Shown here: in pieces, positions 1-9,789 of the stretch
How positions within the stretch are numbered: the first letter of the stretch is position 1
How the letters are laid out: every line of letters begins with the position of its first letter
DNA from: Xiphophorus maculatus
Lineage: Eukaryota; Chordata; Actinopteri; Cyprinodontiformes; Poeciliidae
Length of the DNA: 64,000 nt
Reading direction: 5' to 3'
NCBI RefSeq assembly: GCF_002775205.1
Contig: NC_036451.1
Location: 19,972,351-20,036,350 of the forward strand
Notes under the pieces: model-generated
The model's database searches: none
Told to the model about the DNA's origin: nothing
Seen by the model: the letters and a program-made list of their open reading frames with translations, nothing else
Program-made: the position numbers and the translations under genes

Positions 1-154
1 TTAACCATACAGTTAAAATGGGTTGCAAACAAGAGCTTAAAGGAACCCTTTGTAAGTAGGGTAAGACATTTAAAAAAATGATCAAATGTATTTTGAATAT
101 AAGAAACTGCCATGAAATGATTTATACTGGAACAAGTTCATGAAATCATGCCTA

Positions 155-1601
155 CACTCTGTGCACAATTATTACGCAAGTTGTATTTTTGAGGCTTTAT
201 TTTGCTGTTTAACAACTACAACGGTCTTGGTCAATTCAAAGATCCTAATAACCTCTCAAACCTGAATATTTAAGAAAGTAAAAGTGAAATTTTGGCTTTT
301 TTAGGACAATATCTATGTGCACATGATTACTGGGCAGCTATTAGTGTGCAGAATTATTATGCAACTGAATTAAAGCTGAAATTTTTCACATCTCACTTGT
401 CATCCATTAAAGTGAGAATATTAAACATGCAACTCAAAACTGACAAACATTTAAAAAATAAATGACTGACCAATATGGCCACTCTTCTTTTCAATAACAG
501 CTATAAGCCTTCCATTCATGGAGTCTGTCAGTTTCTTGATTTGTTGAAGTTCAACTTTGTGTGCAGCAGCAACCACATCACTGTTCAGAGATGTCGTTCA
601 GAGATGGGGTCACTTCATTATTCTTTTAAGGCCTTTTCTGACTAGCCACATAGTGGGGAACTTTGATGCATGTGATGGATCATTGTCCTGCATAAAAACC
701 ATGGTCTTCTTGAAAGATGAAGACTTTGACCTGAACCACTGCTTGAAAAAAAAGTGTCTTCTAAAAACTGGCAGTAGGTTTGGGAGTTGATTTTGATGGG
801 AGTTGATTCTTCAACCCAAATAGGTCCAACTAGCACCAGCCCATATCAGTACCCCAGCTCCACCTTGCTGGGGTCAGAAGCGAAGTTTAGCTCTGTGCCT
901 GTTACTGATCCAGCCACAGACCCGTCCATCTGGTCCATGAAGAGTCAGTTTCATCTCATCAGTCCATAAAACCTTTGAAAAATCTGTCTTCAGATCTGTT
1001 TTGGCCAGTCCTGACGTTTCAGCTGATGTGTCTTGCTCAGTGGTGGTCGGGTTTTAGCCTTCCTTGCCTTGGCCTTGTCTCTGAGCTCTGAACATCTTGT
1101 ACTTCTGGTCTCTCCAGGTAGGTTGCAGTTCTGGAATACGACAGAACAAGAAGATAACGGGTTCCTGGTAGCTTCATATTTGATTCTTCTCCAATCTTTG
1201 GCAGTTAATTTACGTCTTTTTTTCTCAACACGTTTCCTGCAGCCCTGTTGATTATTTGCAGCAAAACTTTACAGTTCTGCAATCACGCCCCAATGTCTTA
1301 GCAATTTCAAGAGTGCTGCATCCTTCTGACAGATTTTTTACAATTTTGGACTTTTCAGAGTCACTTAAATCTATTTTTGGCCCATTTTTCCCGAGGAAAA
1401 GCTGCCTAATGATTATACACACTTTGCCATGAGGTGTTGATCTTCTTAGGCCCCTCAATCCCTCATTAAACAAATACATATCAGTTGATATGTTTATATT
1501 TAGTAAGCATCCAACTACATACAGCTTGGAGTTGGAAAATATGTGCAAAAATGATGATATAGTCAAAACTAAAACTTGCCTAATAACTGTGCACACAGTG
1601 T
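155..1601 (-). mobile_element. Tc1-like DNA transposon, inactivated
   Basis: The two ends are inverted copies of one repeat: left end from 155 (cactctgtgcacaattatta), right end around 1574-1600 in reverse complement (cactgtgtgcacagttatta). Related inner copies lie near 342-366 and 1401-1430, giving the IR/DR layout (two repeats per end) known from Tc1-like elements. A TA precedes the left end, as expected for TA-target insertion; the right-flank TA is not preserved. Between the ends, minus-strand transposase remains are readable. About 1.45 kb is slightly shorter than usual for full-length elements, in line with an internal deletion. Confidence 0.85.
505..1400 (-). pseudogene. Tc1-like transposase remnant
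   Basis: Minus-strand translation gives recognisable Tc1 transposase pieces in order: the N-terminal helix-turn-helix segment (LSDSEKSKIVKNLSEGCST, about 1300-1380), the first catalytic aspartate region (DFSKVLWTDEM, about 960-1000), the second (VFMQDNDPSHAS, about 670-710) and the C-terminal end (KKLTDSMNGRL, about 500-545). Stop codons interrupt the frame after the HTH (near 1252) and again later, and pieces lie in different frames. The segment that should hold the third catalytic acidic residue (an NPIE-type motif) is absent between about 560 and 650, so an internal deletion removed it. It cannot encode an active enzyme. Confidence 0.85.
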
Positions 1602-2434
1602 CGATGCTTCATAGAAACAAAACATCTGTGGTTCTTGCAGCTACACTTTAAGGTGATTATCTTCCACATCTAAATAAATTAAGCATTTCCAGCACAGGTA
1701 ACACTTATCATTACACGGAAACAGCAGTTAAATTAAAGAGCACATATCATTTTTCTGAGCATGGTAACACAAAATGCATAATTCCATATCTGATGCATTA
1801 GCAATTTACTTCCTCTAACGTTCTTCACACTTACTGCGCAGATGACACTAAGATAAGCTAATGAACCCACAAGAAGAGGTTAGACATGTCCCTTTAAAAT
1901 GCTATGTGACCTGCCTGCTTCAGATATGTCTCCAGTGTTCTATTACTGAAAATTGATGTACAGTTTAGAATGCATTTGTGACTTGGCCGCATATGAACAT
2001 AATTTTAGGGCAAGACGCTCAAAGGGATAGTTCTGATTGTTTTACATTGAGTTCTGTTGTGAGTAGGCATAGTAAGAGAACTTGTACCTTTCTAAACCAT
2101 TGACCATCTCAAAAATGCAATGGTTAAACATGCAAACCCTTTTTGTTTCTACAATCGCGGGGGAAAACCCAAGTCTTGCTTAAGAAAAACTAAATTAAAA
2201 TTGTGAGTAGATAAATATTATGCTCCGGCAAGAACATCATGGTCTGCCAGGAAATGATTAATTCTCGTGACAGTGCTTGTAACCTATGAGGAATCTTTCA
2301 CCATCTCCAACTGTTTTCAGCATGCTCAAAACTTCTGTGACGAGATCTGGCTTGCATGGCTGTTGTGTGGGATGGAAGTGTTTTACCACACTTTTCTAAC
2401 GTTACACAACAGCTGACCTGAATTTCCAAAATTA
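1602..2434. other. AT-rich intergenic DNA, nothing recognised
   Basis: No open frame with family resemblance, RNA gene or clear repeat was seen here. Confidence 0.5.
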
Positions 2435-2890
2435 TTGGATTGATAGTTGGGCTTGGGCTTGTGTGGCATGCTTACATTGCATGCACCACAGAGAAAACCA
2501 TTTGGTAATTCAGGATATAAAGTTGTGTTAAGGTGGGGAAAAAGGTGCAGAAATTAGCTAGACTGTAACAAAAGCAGCTCACTGCACAATAAAAGCGCGT
2601 GCAGCTCCGTCCTGCTCCGCTCCTATCAATCACATCCCCGACAGTTTGAACCTGACTCACCCTGCAGTTACAACAAGCGACTGAATGGAGCTGGAAGATG
2701 CTGCTTAGCCAAATGATGGTCTAAAAATGAAAGCAGTACAATCTTAATTAAAATAATACGTAGAGTTTACTTCAGGCTTAAAATGAAAGATTATTATTTT
2801 GGTCAGACTGGGCTTGGACACAATTTCCACGGGCTCTGGTTGGTTCGGGTTGGGCTTTTTAGGCCCAATCAAATCTCTAATGTCAACAGT
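2435..2890. mobile_element. Possible hAT-like non-autonomous element
   Basis: The right part (about 2805-2875) reads gggcttggacacaatttcca and continues with ggttcgggttgggctttttaggccc, alternating gggctt/gggttgg motifs of the kind found at termini of fish hAT-type elements. A related gttgggcttgggcttg stretch lies near 2447. A GC-richer interior (2590-2660) stands out from the AT-rich surroundings. The ends were not resolved into a perfect inverted repeat, so the call is tentative. Confidence 0.3.
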
Positions 2891-4400
2891 CTGCTATGCC
2901 CCCAAGGTCTAGGAGTTCAGGGGTGGTAGGGGTAGGGTTACACTGCCCTGTTGCCCAAATGTTGCTTTTGTGGACTTACTTTGTAAAAGAAAACAACACC
3001 TGACAGTCTTAAGGCTCCAACATACTCGATCCAAAGCCGAACAGTCACATGGTTTGGACATGTTTGTGCCAGGTGTTAATTTCCACCTGTAATACCAGAC
3101 CCAGCTGGTAAAATTGTTTAAAAGAAGAAAATACATATAAACAGCCAGATGTTGTTCAATAAATATGAAACACAATTTAAGCACTATCAAATATATAATG
3201 TCATATAATGTAATAGCGTCCCTAGTAACATAGATTTCACTATGTTTCACTACATTATGTTACAAAATGTATATATTAGTCTAAGCATTTTTTTTCTAAA
3301 TGCATTGTAGTTTCTCTTTAAGACTTTAGAATAATCCTCCCAACATGTATGTGTTTAGTATGCCTACTTCTGGATAGAAGAGTAACTTAAAAATCAGTGC
3401 TTGAAATATTTCGTATTATATTTCACTTCTTCTCTTCTTAAATTTGCAAATACTTTCTAAAAGTTATGCCATCATAAGAGGAACATATACTGTGATATGT
3501 TCCATAAGAGGAACATGTGCTGCGAAAACAAAATCTTACTCACCAAGATGCTTCCTCTAATCGTCTGCAACAACTGGCAGGATTTGTGATTAAAACATTA
3601 ATAGAATAAAAATGTTTTGAAAGGAATAAGTGCCCCAGTTCTACACTTATTCACTCTTATGATATTAAAACAGTAAAAATTTATATGCATCAACTTTAAA
3701 ATTCAAGTAAATCATCCCAAAAGTTGTGTTAGATGTCTAAAAATTAAAACAGTTCATGATTAGCAGTAACTGGTGGTCATATCCATATGAACGCACCGCA
3801 GTTTGGAATGCTCTCCTTCTTCCTGCTTTTAAAAAGAAAGAAAATCTCTGTTTTGCATAAGAAGCAAAAGAAAAATTTTTAACCTATTTGTAAGGGAAAT
3901 AGTTTGATTCAGAACGCAAAGAATAAATGTATGATTAAAATAATTTGTAATATTGGTAGGATGAAAAATCAGTAGTCTACAGAGAAGGATGTGTACATTT
4001 GCGGTGAGGTGTGAATATTCATTAAAATGACAAAAAAGCAGCCAACTGCATTTGTGTAAGACAGTTTCTGACACTGCAGCACCCATGAGGTCATACTGAG
4101 AGCTTTTCTGAAAAATCTGAGCAAAAAATATAAATTACTCATCTGGGACACACACATGCACACGCACAAGCGTTAGCATGTTGAGTCATTGTATTTCTTA
4201 GAATAATGTAAACTCATTTGGCAACTAGTATCTTAATAATCATATTAATTTATCCTACGTCAGTGACTGAATTATAACAACTAAACGTTATGAGGCAGAA
4301 ACAGAGATATGTTAGATTACAACCAATCATTGTAATTTTGTTTCATGTCATCCATTGTATAAAACATGTATGCGCTGCATAATTGAAGTTCTCTTTTTTA
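2891..4400. other. Intergenic, no gene seen
   Basis: AT-rich DNA without recognisable coding content. The only local structure is a 14-bp direct repeat (cataagaggaacat at 3473-3486 and 3503-3516) with a small inverted repeat between the copies (ggaacata ... tatgttcc). Confidence 0.5.
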
Positions 4401-4560
4401 GGCTGCATTCAACATAATAATGCACCATGTCAGAAAGCTCAAATTATATCAAACTGTTTCTTTTAAATATGAAAATGAGTTCTTTGTTTCCCTGCAACCT
4501 CTACAATCATCAAATCTAGATCCAACAGAGATTGCTTGGGTTGTGTTGGTTTGGGAGAGT
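4401..4560 (+). mobile_element. Tc1-like transposase fragment
   Basis: The stretch starting aatgcaccatgtcagaaagc (about 4420) and ending near gatccaacagagattgcttg matches in order the part of Tc1-like transposases that runs from the second catalytic aspartate (NAPC) to the SPDLNPIEHLW-type motif: the readable plus-strand pieces are NAPCQKAQIIS and, in a shifted frame, SSNLDPTEIAW. No terminal repeats or further coding region were recognised, so this is a short decayed fragment. Confidence 0.6.
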
Positions 4561-5129
4561 TGCATCACGTTTTTCCATTTCATGAGGCCTTGAATGAGGT
4601 TTCTTTTATAAAGTCCGTCTGCTTTGTTCTGGTAGTAATAAACACAGGGGTCAATTTTCAGTGATAGCTGCTAAAGTCAATAAATTGCATACTGAACTTC
4701 CATACACATTTAACTCAGAAACTGCAGATACCTGGGGAATATCTCTGATAAACCTCTGTAAGGCAAAACAGTATCTTATCCAGTGTTGATGGTGTTCACA
4801 AATAAAAAATAAATGTTTTTATCACCCCCTCAATGTAATGATCAAAGGTCTAAATGTCATATGATGTCATATAAATGACCAAATATTATCCAGATAAGCA
4901 TGACTTAAAGTTATACGCATATGACAATCCTCTTTTCAAATAGTTTTTGCTAAACTGACCGAAGATCAACCGGTTTTGTTGACAGTATCTTATTTAATTG
5001 TTCTTTCAATGAAAAACACAAAATATGGCAAATATTACTCCTCAAAGTGAACAGGTTCAGGTTTAAAGCCAATATGTTAGAGGACACAGTGCTTCTATCC
5101 TCAAGACAAACACTAAATATCTTTCTTGC

Positions 5130-5180
5130 ATTAAGTGGTTCTGCTCACAAGGAGGCAGTGTTGCACAATTTGCTGAGGTA
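5130..5180 (-). repeat. Duplicated 3' flank of the protease array (copy D)
   Basis: The stretch gctcacaaggaggcagtgtt (near 5147) resembles sequence downstream of the intact protease gene (cttcacaaggagggagtgct, about 7172) and of the pseudogene (cttcaaaaggaggcagcatt, about 9557). It is probably the downstream flank of the exon remnant at 5540-5585. Confidence 0.4.
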
Positions 5181-5539
5181 GTTCATATGTTAGGATCAAT
5201 GAACTGAGGCTTTCTTGATTTTAAACACAACACAGGACAAACTTAGATGAAACCAACTCTCAAATAATGTAATAATTTTCAAACCGTCTGAAATTTTGGC
5301 AAACTTAAATGGTGCAGGTCCATTAGGGTTCATCAAATAATGAAGACACCACTTCATAAGCTGCACCACCTTCACAGAGCTCCAGTGTCCTGCAGAATAT
5401 GCAGCATACATACAGCTGTTTTTGTAAATTTTTGCACATACACAGCAAAAATTAACCAATTATCAAAGCAGTTATTATGGAATATCTGCCAGTCTTTTCA
5501 TCTGATGAGCAGGGAGAGTTTTATTTTACACACTCCTCA

Positions 5540-5585
5540 ATGTTAGTCAGTGTTACATTGATTTCCATGAGTTTGTCAGTCACAT
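5540..5585 (-). pseudogene. Granzyme-like exon 4 remnant
   Basis: Plus-strand text agtgttacattgatttccat followed by gagtttgtcagtcac is nearly identical to the exon-4 stretch encoding the LMExNxTLIE segment in the intact gene (about 7998-8037) and the pseudogene (about 9868-9905). Sequence on either side has diverged beyond recognition and no other exon is present at the expected distance upstream. It is the oldest-looking member of the array. Confidence 0.65.
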
Positions 5586-5589
5586 TTAT

Positions 5590-5980
5590 TTTTCCCAGTC
5601 AGTTTCCCCCCAAAAGAGACACAATTTCTTTTCATTACTTTTGTATTTCCTGTTTTTTTTTTTCTTTTAAAAAACCATCATGTTTTTATCCAGTGTGTGG
5701 GATCTCATTTTAATGAGACCCTTTGCAAATTACACAGTGGCAGCTAAAGTTGTGAAAGAACAAATAGAAGAAAACTGATTTAGTCTCGATCTTAAACAGT
5801 TTGGTTCCTTAAGATATTCTAAGTTGAATTTTTAAAAATTGTGACAGTTTATTTGTATTTTCTGTGGCAGTACTGGAATCAAAAAGGCCTGATATCCCAT
5901 TAAAGTCAATAAACTTAAATGCATTTGGAAAAAAAAAAGAAGAAAGTAGCCTTAATATATCTAAAGTTGAAAAATGAAAA
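5590..5980. other. Intergenic, no gene seen
   Basis: AT-rich with homopolymer T and A runs; no coding or repeat signal beyond the neighbouring array remnants. Confidence 0.45.
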
Positions 5981-5984
5981 GAGA

Positions 5985-6062
5985 CTGTGATCATAACTTT
6001 GAGAAGTCTAGAAAGCCTGGTTCATGAGCAATAATACACATTCGTCACAAAAAGGAGATTAT
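5985..6062 (-). repeat. Duplicated 3' flank of the protease array (copy C)
   Basis: From tcataactttgagaagtcta through cacattcgtcacaaaaagga this segment lines up base for base, with substitutions, against about 7112-7178 downstream of the intact protease (ttataacttcaagaagtatg ... cacattcttcacaaggaggg). It is most simply the downstream flank of another duplicated copy, whose exon 5 remnant lies at 6983-7026. Confidence 0.55.
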
Positions 6063-6980
6063 GTCTCATTTGTAGACTCAAACACTCGAACGTCCAGACA
6101 CACAGCTTCAGAATTTGTTTTGTTTTAAACCTTTTGATTAACGCTTCTTAAAGTAGCTGCACAACATATCATGTCAACTTTGTGTGACGACCTAAACTGG
6201 CACATATAATAGTTTTTCATACGTTAATTTATGATTTAGTCATGCATATTTAATAATTACCTGGTCGCTGGGGAAAATTCCCAAGTGGACTATTTGTTGG
6301 GTTGTGTTATGCAAGAAATAGATCATTCTCAAACAATTTGCCAAGTTCTGAAATAGCAGAGTACAGAATCTCACCAAGGATGAAGGATGGTCAAAACTTC
6401 TCTTTCCAGATATTAGTAATTATTTATTTGTTCTGCTGATTTTAATCTAATTGCACAGACACCGCATTATAAGTGATACATGCTAACATCAATAACTGGC
6501 AATCACTGAACTGAAAAAAAAAATATTAATGACAAGATGCGGAGTTATAACGTTAAGAACTGGTAAACCTCCTTCTGCATTATTACATATTTTGCCTAGA
6601 AGACAGGACTGTTTAAAGTTTAAATGAGCTAGCCCAATCTAGGTGATCTCTTTAGCATCCACACACCTGTGAGAACAGCCAACCAAATTATCCTCAATGT
6701 TTAGAGGTGAAGGACCATTTGCTGTGGCAGACGGTGGAATAGCTTAGCTCCATCTGCATTGTTTGCACCATAAAACCATTAAAATATCAGCTTAAAATTA
6801 ATTTGTTTTGTCTGGCCTACGACTTATTGTGCATAGGATGCTAAATACTAAATCACATACTCAAAGGAGAGGAAAAGATAAAGTTTAGAATAAATAGGAA
6901 CATGGTTAACGGACAGTGACTCTAAATCAGATTAAATTTGCTCATATATGATCTGATTATGATCTGATCTTGTTAATTTT
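6063..6980. other. Intergenic part of the protease array, no exons seen
   Basis: No further protease exon or other gene could be recognised between the flank copy and the exon 5 remnant. Confidence 0.45.
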
Positions 6981-6982
6981 CT

Positions 6983-7026
6983 CTTGCAGAGAGCGCTTTA
7001 TCTTGTTGAGATGATCCAGTTATGAA
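6983..7026 (-). pseudogene. Granzyme-like exon 5 (3' end) remnant
   Basis: Plus-strand cttgcagagagcgctttatc followed by ttgttgagatgatccagtta matches the end of exon 5 of the intact gene (cttgctaagagcctttttca, then ttgttgaggtgatccagtca, at about 7661-7700), which encodes the last residues of the protease (VDWITSTMKKALSKK). The Ser-active-site half of the exon cannot be found. It is a relic of a further tandem copy. Confidence 0.6.
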
Positions 7027-7109
7027 GGGTTGAATTTAAAATCAGTAAACTGCAATTCTTGAGCTGAAAGACAACACACCCTTTTAGAGCTTAAGGCTAA
7101 TTTATGAAA

Positions 7110-7320
7110 GGTTTATTGTTATAACTTCAAGAAGTATGGCAACTGTCCTCCTTAGGCAATGACACACATTCTTCACAAGGAGGGAGTGCTGTCCTCTTTT
7201 TAGTGTATCAGTTGCTGAAAATAAAAGCCTATACTACAAGTTTCAGAAGACAAGTTTATTGTTATATATATATTTATATATAAAGTATATATATAGCACA
7301 AACATAGAGGAGAGCCAATT
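7110..7320 (-). repeat. 3' flank of intact protease gene, shared with the pseudogene
   Basis: About 7165-7320 aligns with about 9555-9700. Shared landmarks are tttttagtgtatcagt, then gaaaataaaagc, then agcacaaa a little further on. The stretch includes TTTATT at 7255-7260, which on the minus strand is an AATAAA polyadenylation signal about 400 bases past the stop codon; whether it is used is unknown. An AT-dinucleotide run sits at 7262-7298. Confidence 0.6.
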
Positions 7321-7503
7321 ATGGACAATCATGGATAATCTTTTCACACACATTGAATCTCCAATCATTTTACAACTATCTAGGTGTTATCAAACATTTG
7401 TTAAAGTTTAGCTTCAACAAACTGACATTTCACATCAGTGTCAAAATAGGTTCTCAAACTCAATATAGAAGAATATTAACAAATTTCACAATCAGACTAT
7501 GTT

Positions 7504-7580
7504 CATGGACTGGCGACCTGTCTAGGGTGTACCCTGCCCCTCTCCAGAACCCACTAGGGTGGGTGGGTGGATGGCCTATG
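7504..7580 (+). repeat. Short interspersed repeat fragment
   Basis: The stretch gactggcgacctgtctaggg with tgtaccctgcccctc and a trailing ggtgggtggatgg matches the common teleost repeat that also occurs at 59041-59165 (accggcgacctgtccagggt ... aaaatggatggatg). It lies just downstream of the intact protease gene. Confidence 0.6.
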
Positions 7581-7655
7581 TTCATAATATGCTGTAACTT
7601 TTAGCAATGAAGTTACTAAAAGTAAAGTTAAACATGATTGAATTAGCAAGGTCTT

Positions 7656-9037
7656 CTACTTCTTGCTAAGAGCCTTTTTCATTGTTGAGGTGATCCAGTC
7701 AACGTAGCAAGGTATCTTTGTGTAAGCAACCATTGAATGACCATCTGGGCTTTGAGACATGAAGGCCACAACTCCATAAGCGGTGTTTTGTCCACATACC
7801 AGTGGACCTCCAGAATCCCCCTGCAAGAACATACACATAATGTAGAGATCACTTGAGTGACAATGAGATGTTATATTATCAGTAACATTTCAATAGTTTG
7901 CTTTATTCTGAAAAAAAAAAAAAAATTACATACCTTACCAGGTCTAGCTTTTCCATTTGAACAGTATAACTTAAGTTTAGTACAATCGCTATTTTCAATT
8001 AATGTGACATTCATTTCCATGAGTTTGTCAGAGATCACTCCATCCGGACGAGTTTGACCCCAGCCGGAGACGATGCAAGATTTGGGCAGAGTCACATCAT
8101 CCTGGCTTGCCAGAGCGACGGGTTTCACAAAGTTGTTCACCACCGCTCTAGAGCTTAGCTAGAAGAGTGATGAGTTAAATGAAATATAAATAAAAATCCA
8201 AACTCATATTGTACTATGCACATTTCCTGCAAATGCATTGTTTTCTAGCATGAATTGTTTTCTAGCATGAATTGTTTTCTAGCATGAACTGAACTCATTA
8301 TGATTTTGGCATGTGTGTTGAAGAAAAAACTAAAGCAAATGGCAAAAATATAAAGCATTTGTTCGTTTTTACCTTAAGGAGCATTATATCATCGATATAT
8401 GCATTTTTGTCGTAATTTTCATGAGGAAAGGCTTTTTCCACAGTTCGATCCTGTATTTCGTCATTTTTCAAAGATTTTGTATTATCAACTCCAAGGTAAA
8501 TTGTATAATTGCTGTAACGAAATACCACAATAATAAAAAGTGCAAGCATTCAGGTTCCTTCTATATAGGCAGTAATTACAAATATATGCACAAAAATATG
8601 CACAAATATTGTCAATAAATAAAAATGATGGTTTAAGACAGACTTGGCTTGGCAGTGGGCAGCAGTCATCACAAAATCCTCGTTCAGAAGAAATCCATCA
8701 CAGAATGATTCTTCATTATTGGCCAGGTGCCTTCTTATGAACATCATGTACGGCCTGCTGTGTGGCTCAGCCACATGGCCTCCAATTATTTTTTCAGTTC
8801 GGCCTACAGGGATTATTTGATACAATAGATTTAATATAAACACATGCACAAAAATCCTTTTCTTATACAGTTGAGGTTAGCTGTATAATGTTTAATTATA
8901 ATGGTCTGTGGAACTCAAAAAAGACAAATTAGCTGTTCCTCAAATTGATGGTTTTCATGCTATGGAAGCATTTTCTTACCTTGATCATAAAGAGTCAGCA
9001 GGACCATCAGTACAGGCAGTTTGTTATTGAAGAACAT
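7656..9037 (-). CDS. Granzyme / mast-cell-protease-like serine protease (intact, 5 exons)
   Basis: Coding exons, 5' to 3' on the minus strand, are 9037-8980, 8803-8644, 8511-8373, 8158-7934 and 7820-7656 (58, 160, 139, 225 and 165 nt). They join in frame with GT-AG introns of phases 1, 2, 0 and 0 and give 248 residues. Exon 1 encodes a hydrophobic signal peptide (MFFNNKLPVLMVLLTLYDQ). The mature enzyme should begin at IIGGH (residue 25). The catalytic triad is complete: His69 (TAAHC), Asp114 (DDIMLLK) and Ser197 (GDSGGP). Cysteines account for three disulfides (residues 54-70, plus the SC/LVC and SDC/YC pairs), and the cysteine pair next to the S1 pocket of trypsin-like enzymes is missing. 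That pattern is typical of the granzyme, chymase and cathepsin G group. The protein is therefore a secreted or granule-stored endopeptidase of leukocyte type; its substrate preference cannot be predicted. The position equivalent to granzyme B Arg226 appears to be Val. It is the only intact member of a tandem array. Confidence 0.92.
8238..8288. repeat. 17-bp tandem repeat, three copies
   Basis: Three perfect copies of ttgttttctagcatgaa lie head to tail in intron 3 of the intact protease gene. Confidence 0.95.
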
Positions 9038-9114
9038 GATGTGATCACAGTCCAGCTGAGCAACGGTGCTGAGCAGCCGAGGCACGAATAGTTGACAAGT
9101 TCAAACCCCCATAT

Positions 9115-9170
9115 CTCCTGGCTTTTAACCAAAAGGGGATGTGTCTTAACTTGCACATGCAAATGACGTG
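9115..9170 (-). promoter_or_regulatory. Probable promoter of the intact protease gene
   Basis: About 85 bases upstream of the ATG the minus strand has a TATA-like ggttaaaagc (near 9121-9130). Another 30 bases further up lies ATGCAAAT (9157-9164 on the plus strand), a perfect octamer motif as bound by Oct factors, directly followed by gacgtggcttc. The pseudogene copy has a similar tgatgtggcttc about 130 bases upstream of its ATG, so part of this promoter was duplicated with the gene. Function is inferred from motif and position only. Confidence 0.4.
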
Positions 9171-9339
9171 GCTTCGAGACACACTCAGACAGAGCCTCAC
9201 TGAAATACAGATTTTAAAAGAGAACTTTGGGCCAATGTGTAAAAATGCCCATCAATCCTGCAATTGTGTTTTTGCTGCACGGAAAACATTTATACTAGTA
9301 TTTCCAGTTAGCAAACTGAAGAATCTCTTGTTGCAATAA

Positions 9340-9789
9340 CAACAACAAAAAAAAAAATCAATTTATTTAAATGATAATGAATTTGGAAGCAAGTTTGTTT
9401 GTGACGTATGATGCCACACAATCAATTATTTGCACTCCTCCTCGGACTCTATAACACATGGCACACGTCTAAAGAACGAGCGTAAATTAGATTGAAGGCT
9501 CGAAAACGTGACAACATTTTGGCAATAAAGCTGACTTTCTTTATTAATTACACATGATCTTCAAAAGGAGGCAGCATTATGTTTTTAGTGTATCAGTACA
9601 TATGGAAAATAAAAGCACACACACCCTTCAATAGAAAACATGTTTAATTTTATTTGTTTGCTCATGATTCAGCACAAATGTATAAGTCCACAAGCCATTG
9701 CCTGTGTTGGTCTGACAGTATTATGAATTCATTCACTTGCAATTCTCTCAGTTATTGCGTCAGCTGGTTGTCAGATAACATGTGAAATT
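9340..9789. other. Between protease copies: duplicated flank, no exon 5
   Basis: About 9555-9700 is the copy of the downstream flank described at 7110-7320. No sequence encoding GDSGGP or the C-terminal part could be found here, although the last exon of the upstream pseudogene should lie in this interval. Confidence 0.6.

Noticed and set aside
557-969. Plus-strand open frames at the left end (557-790, 787-969)
   Set aside because: They are antisense to the decayed Tc1-like transposase.
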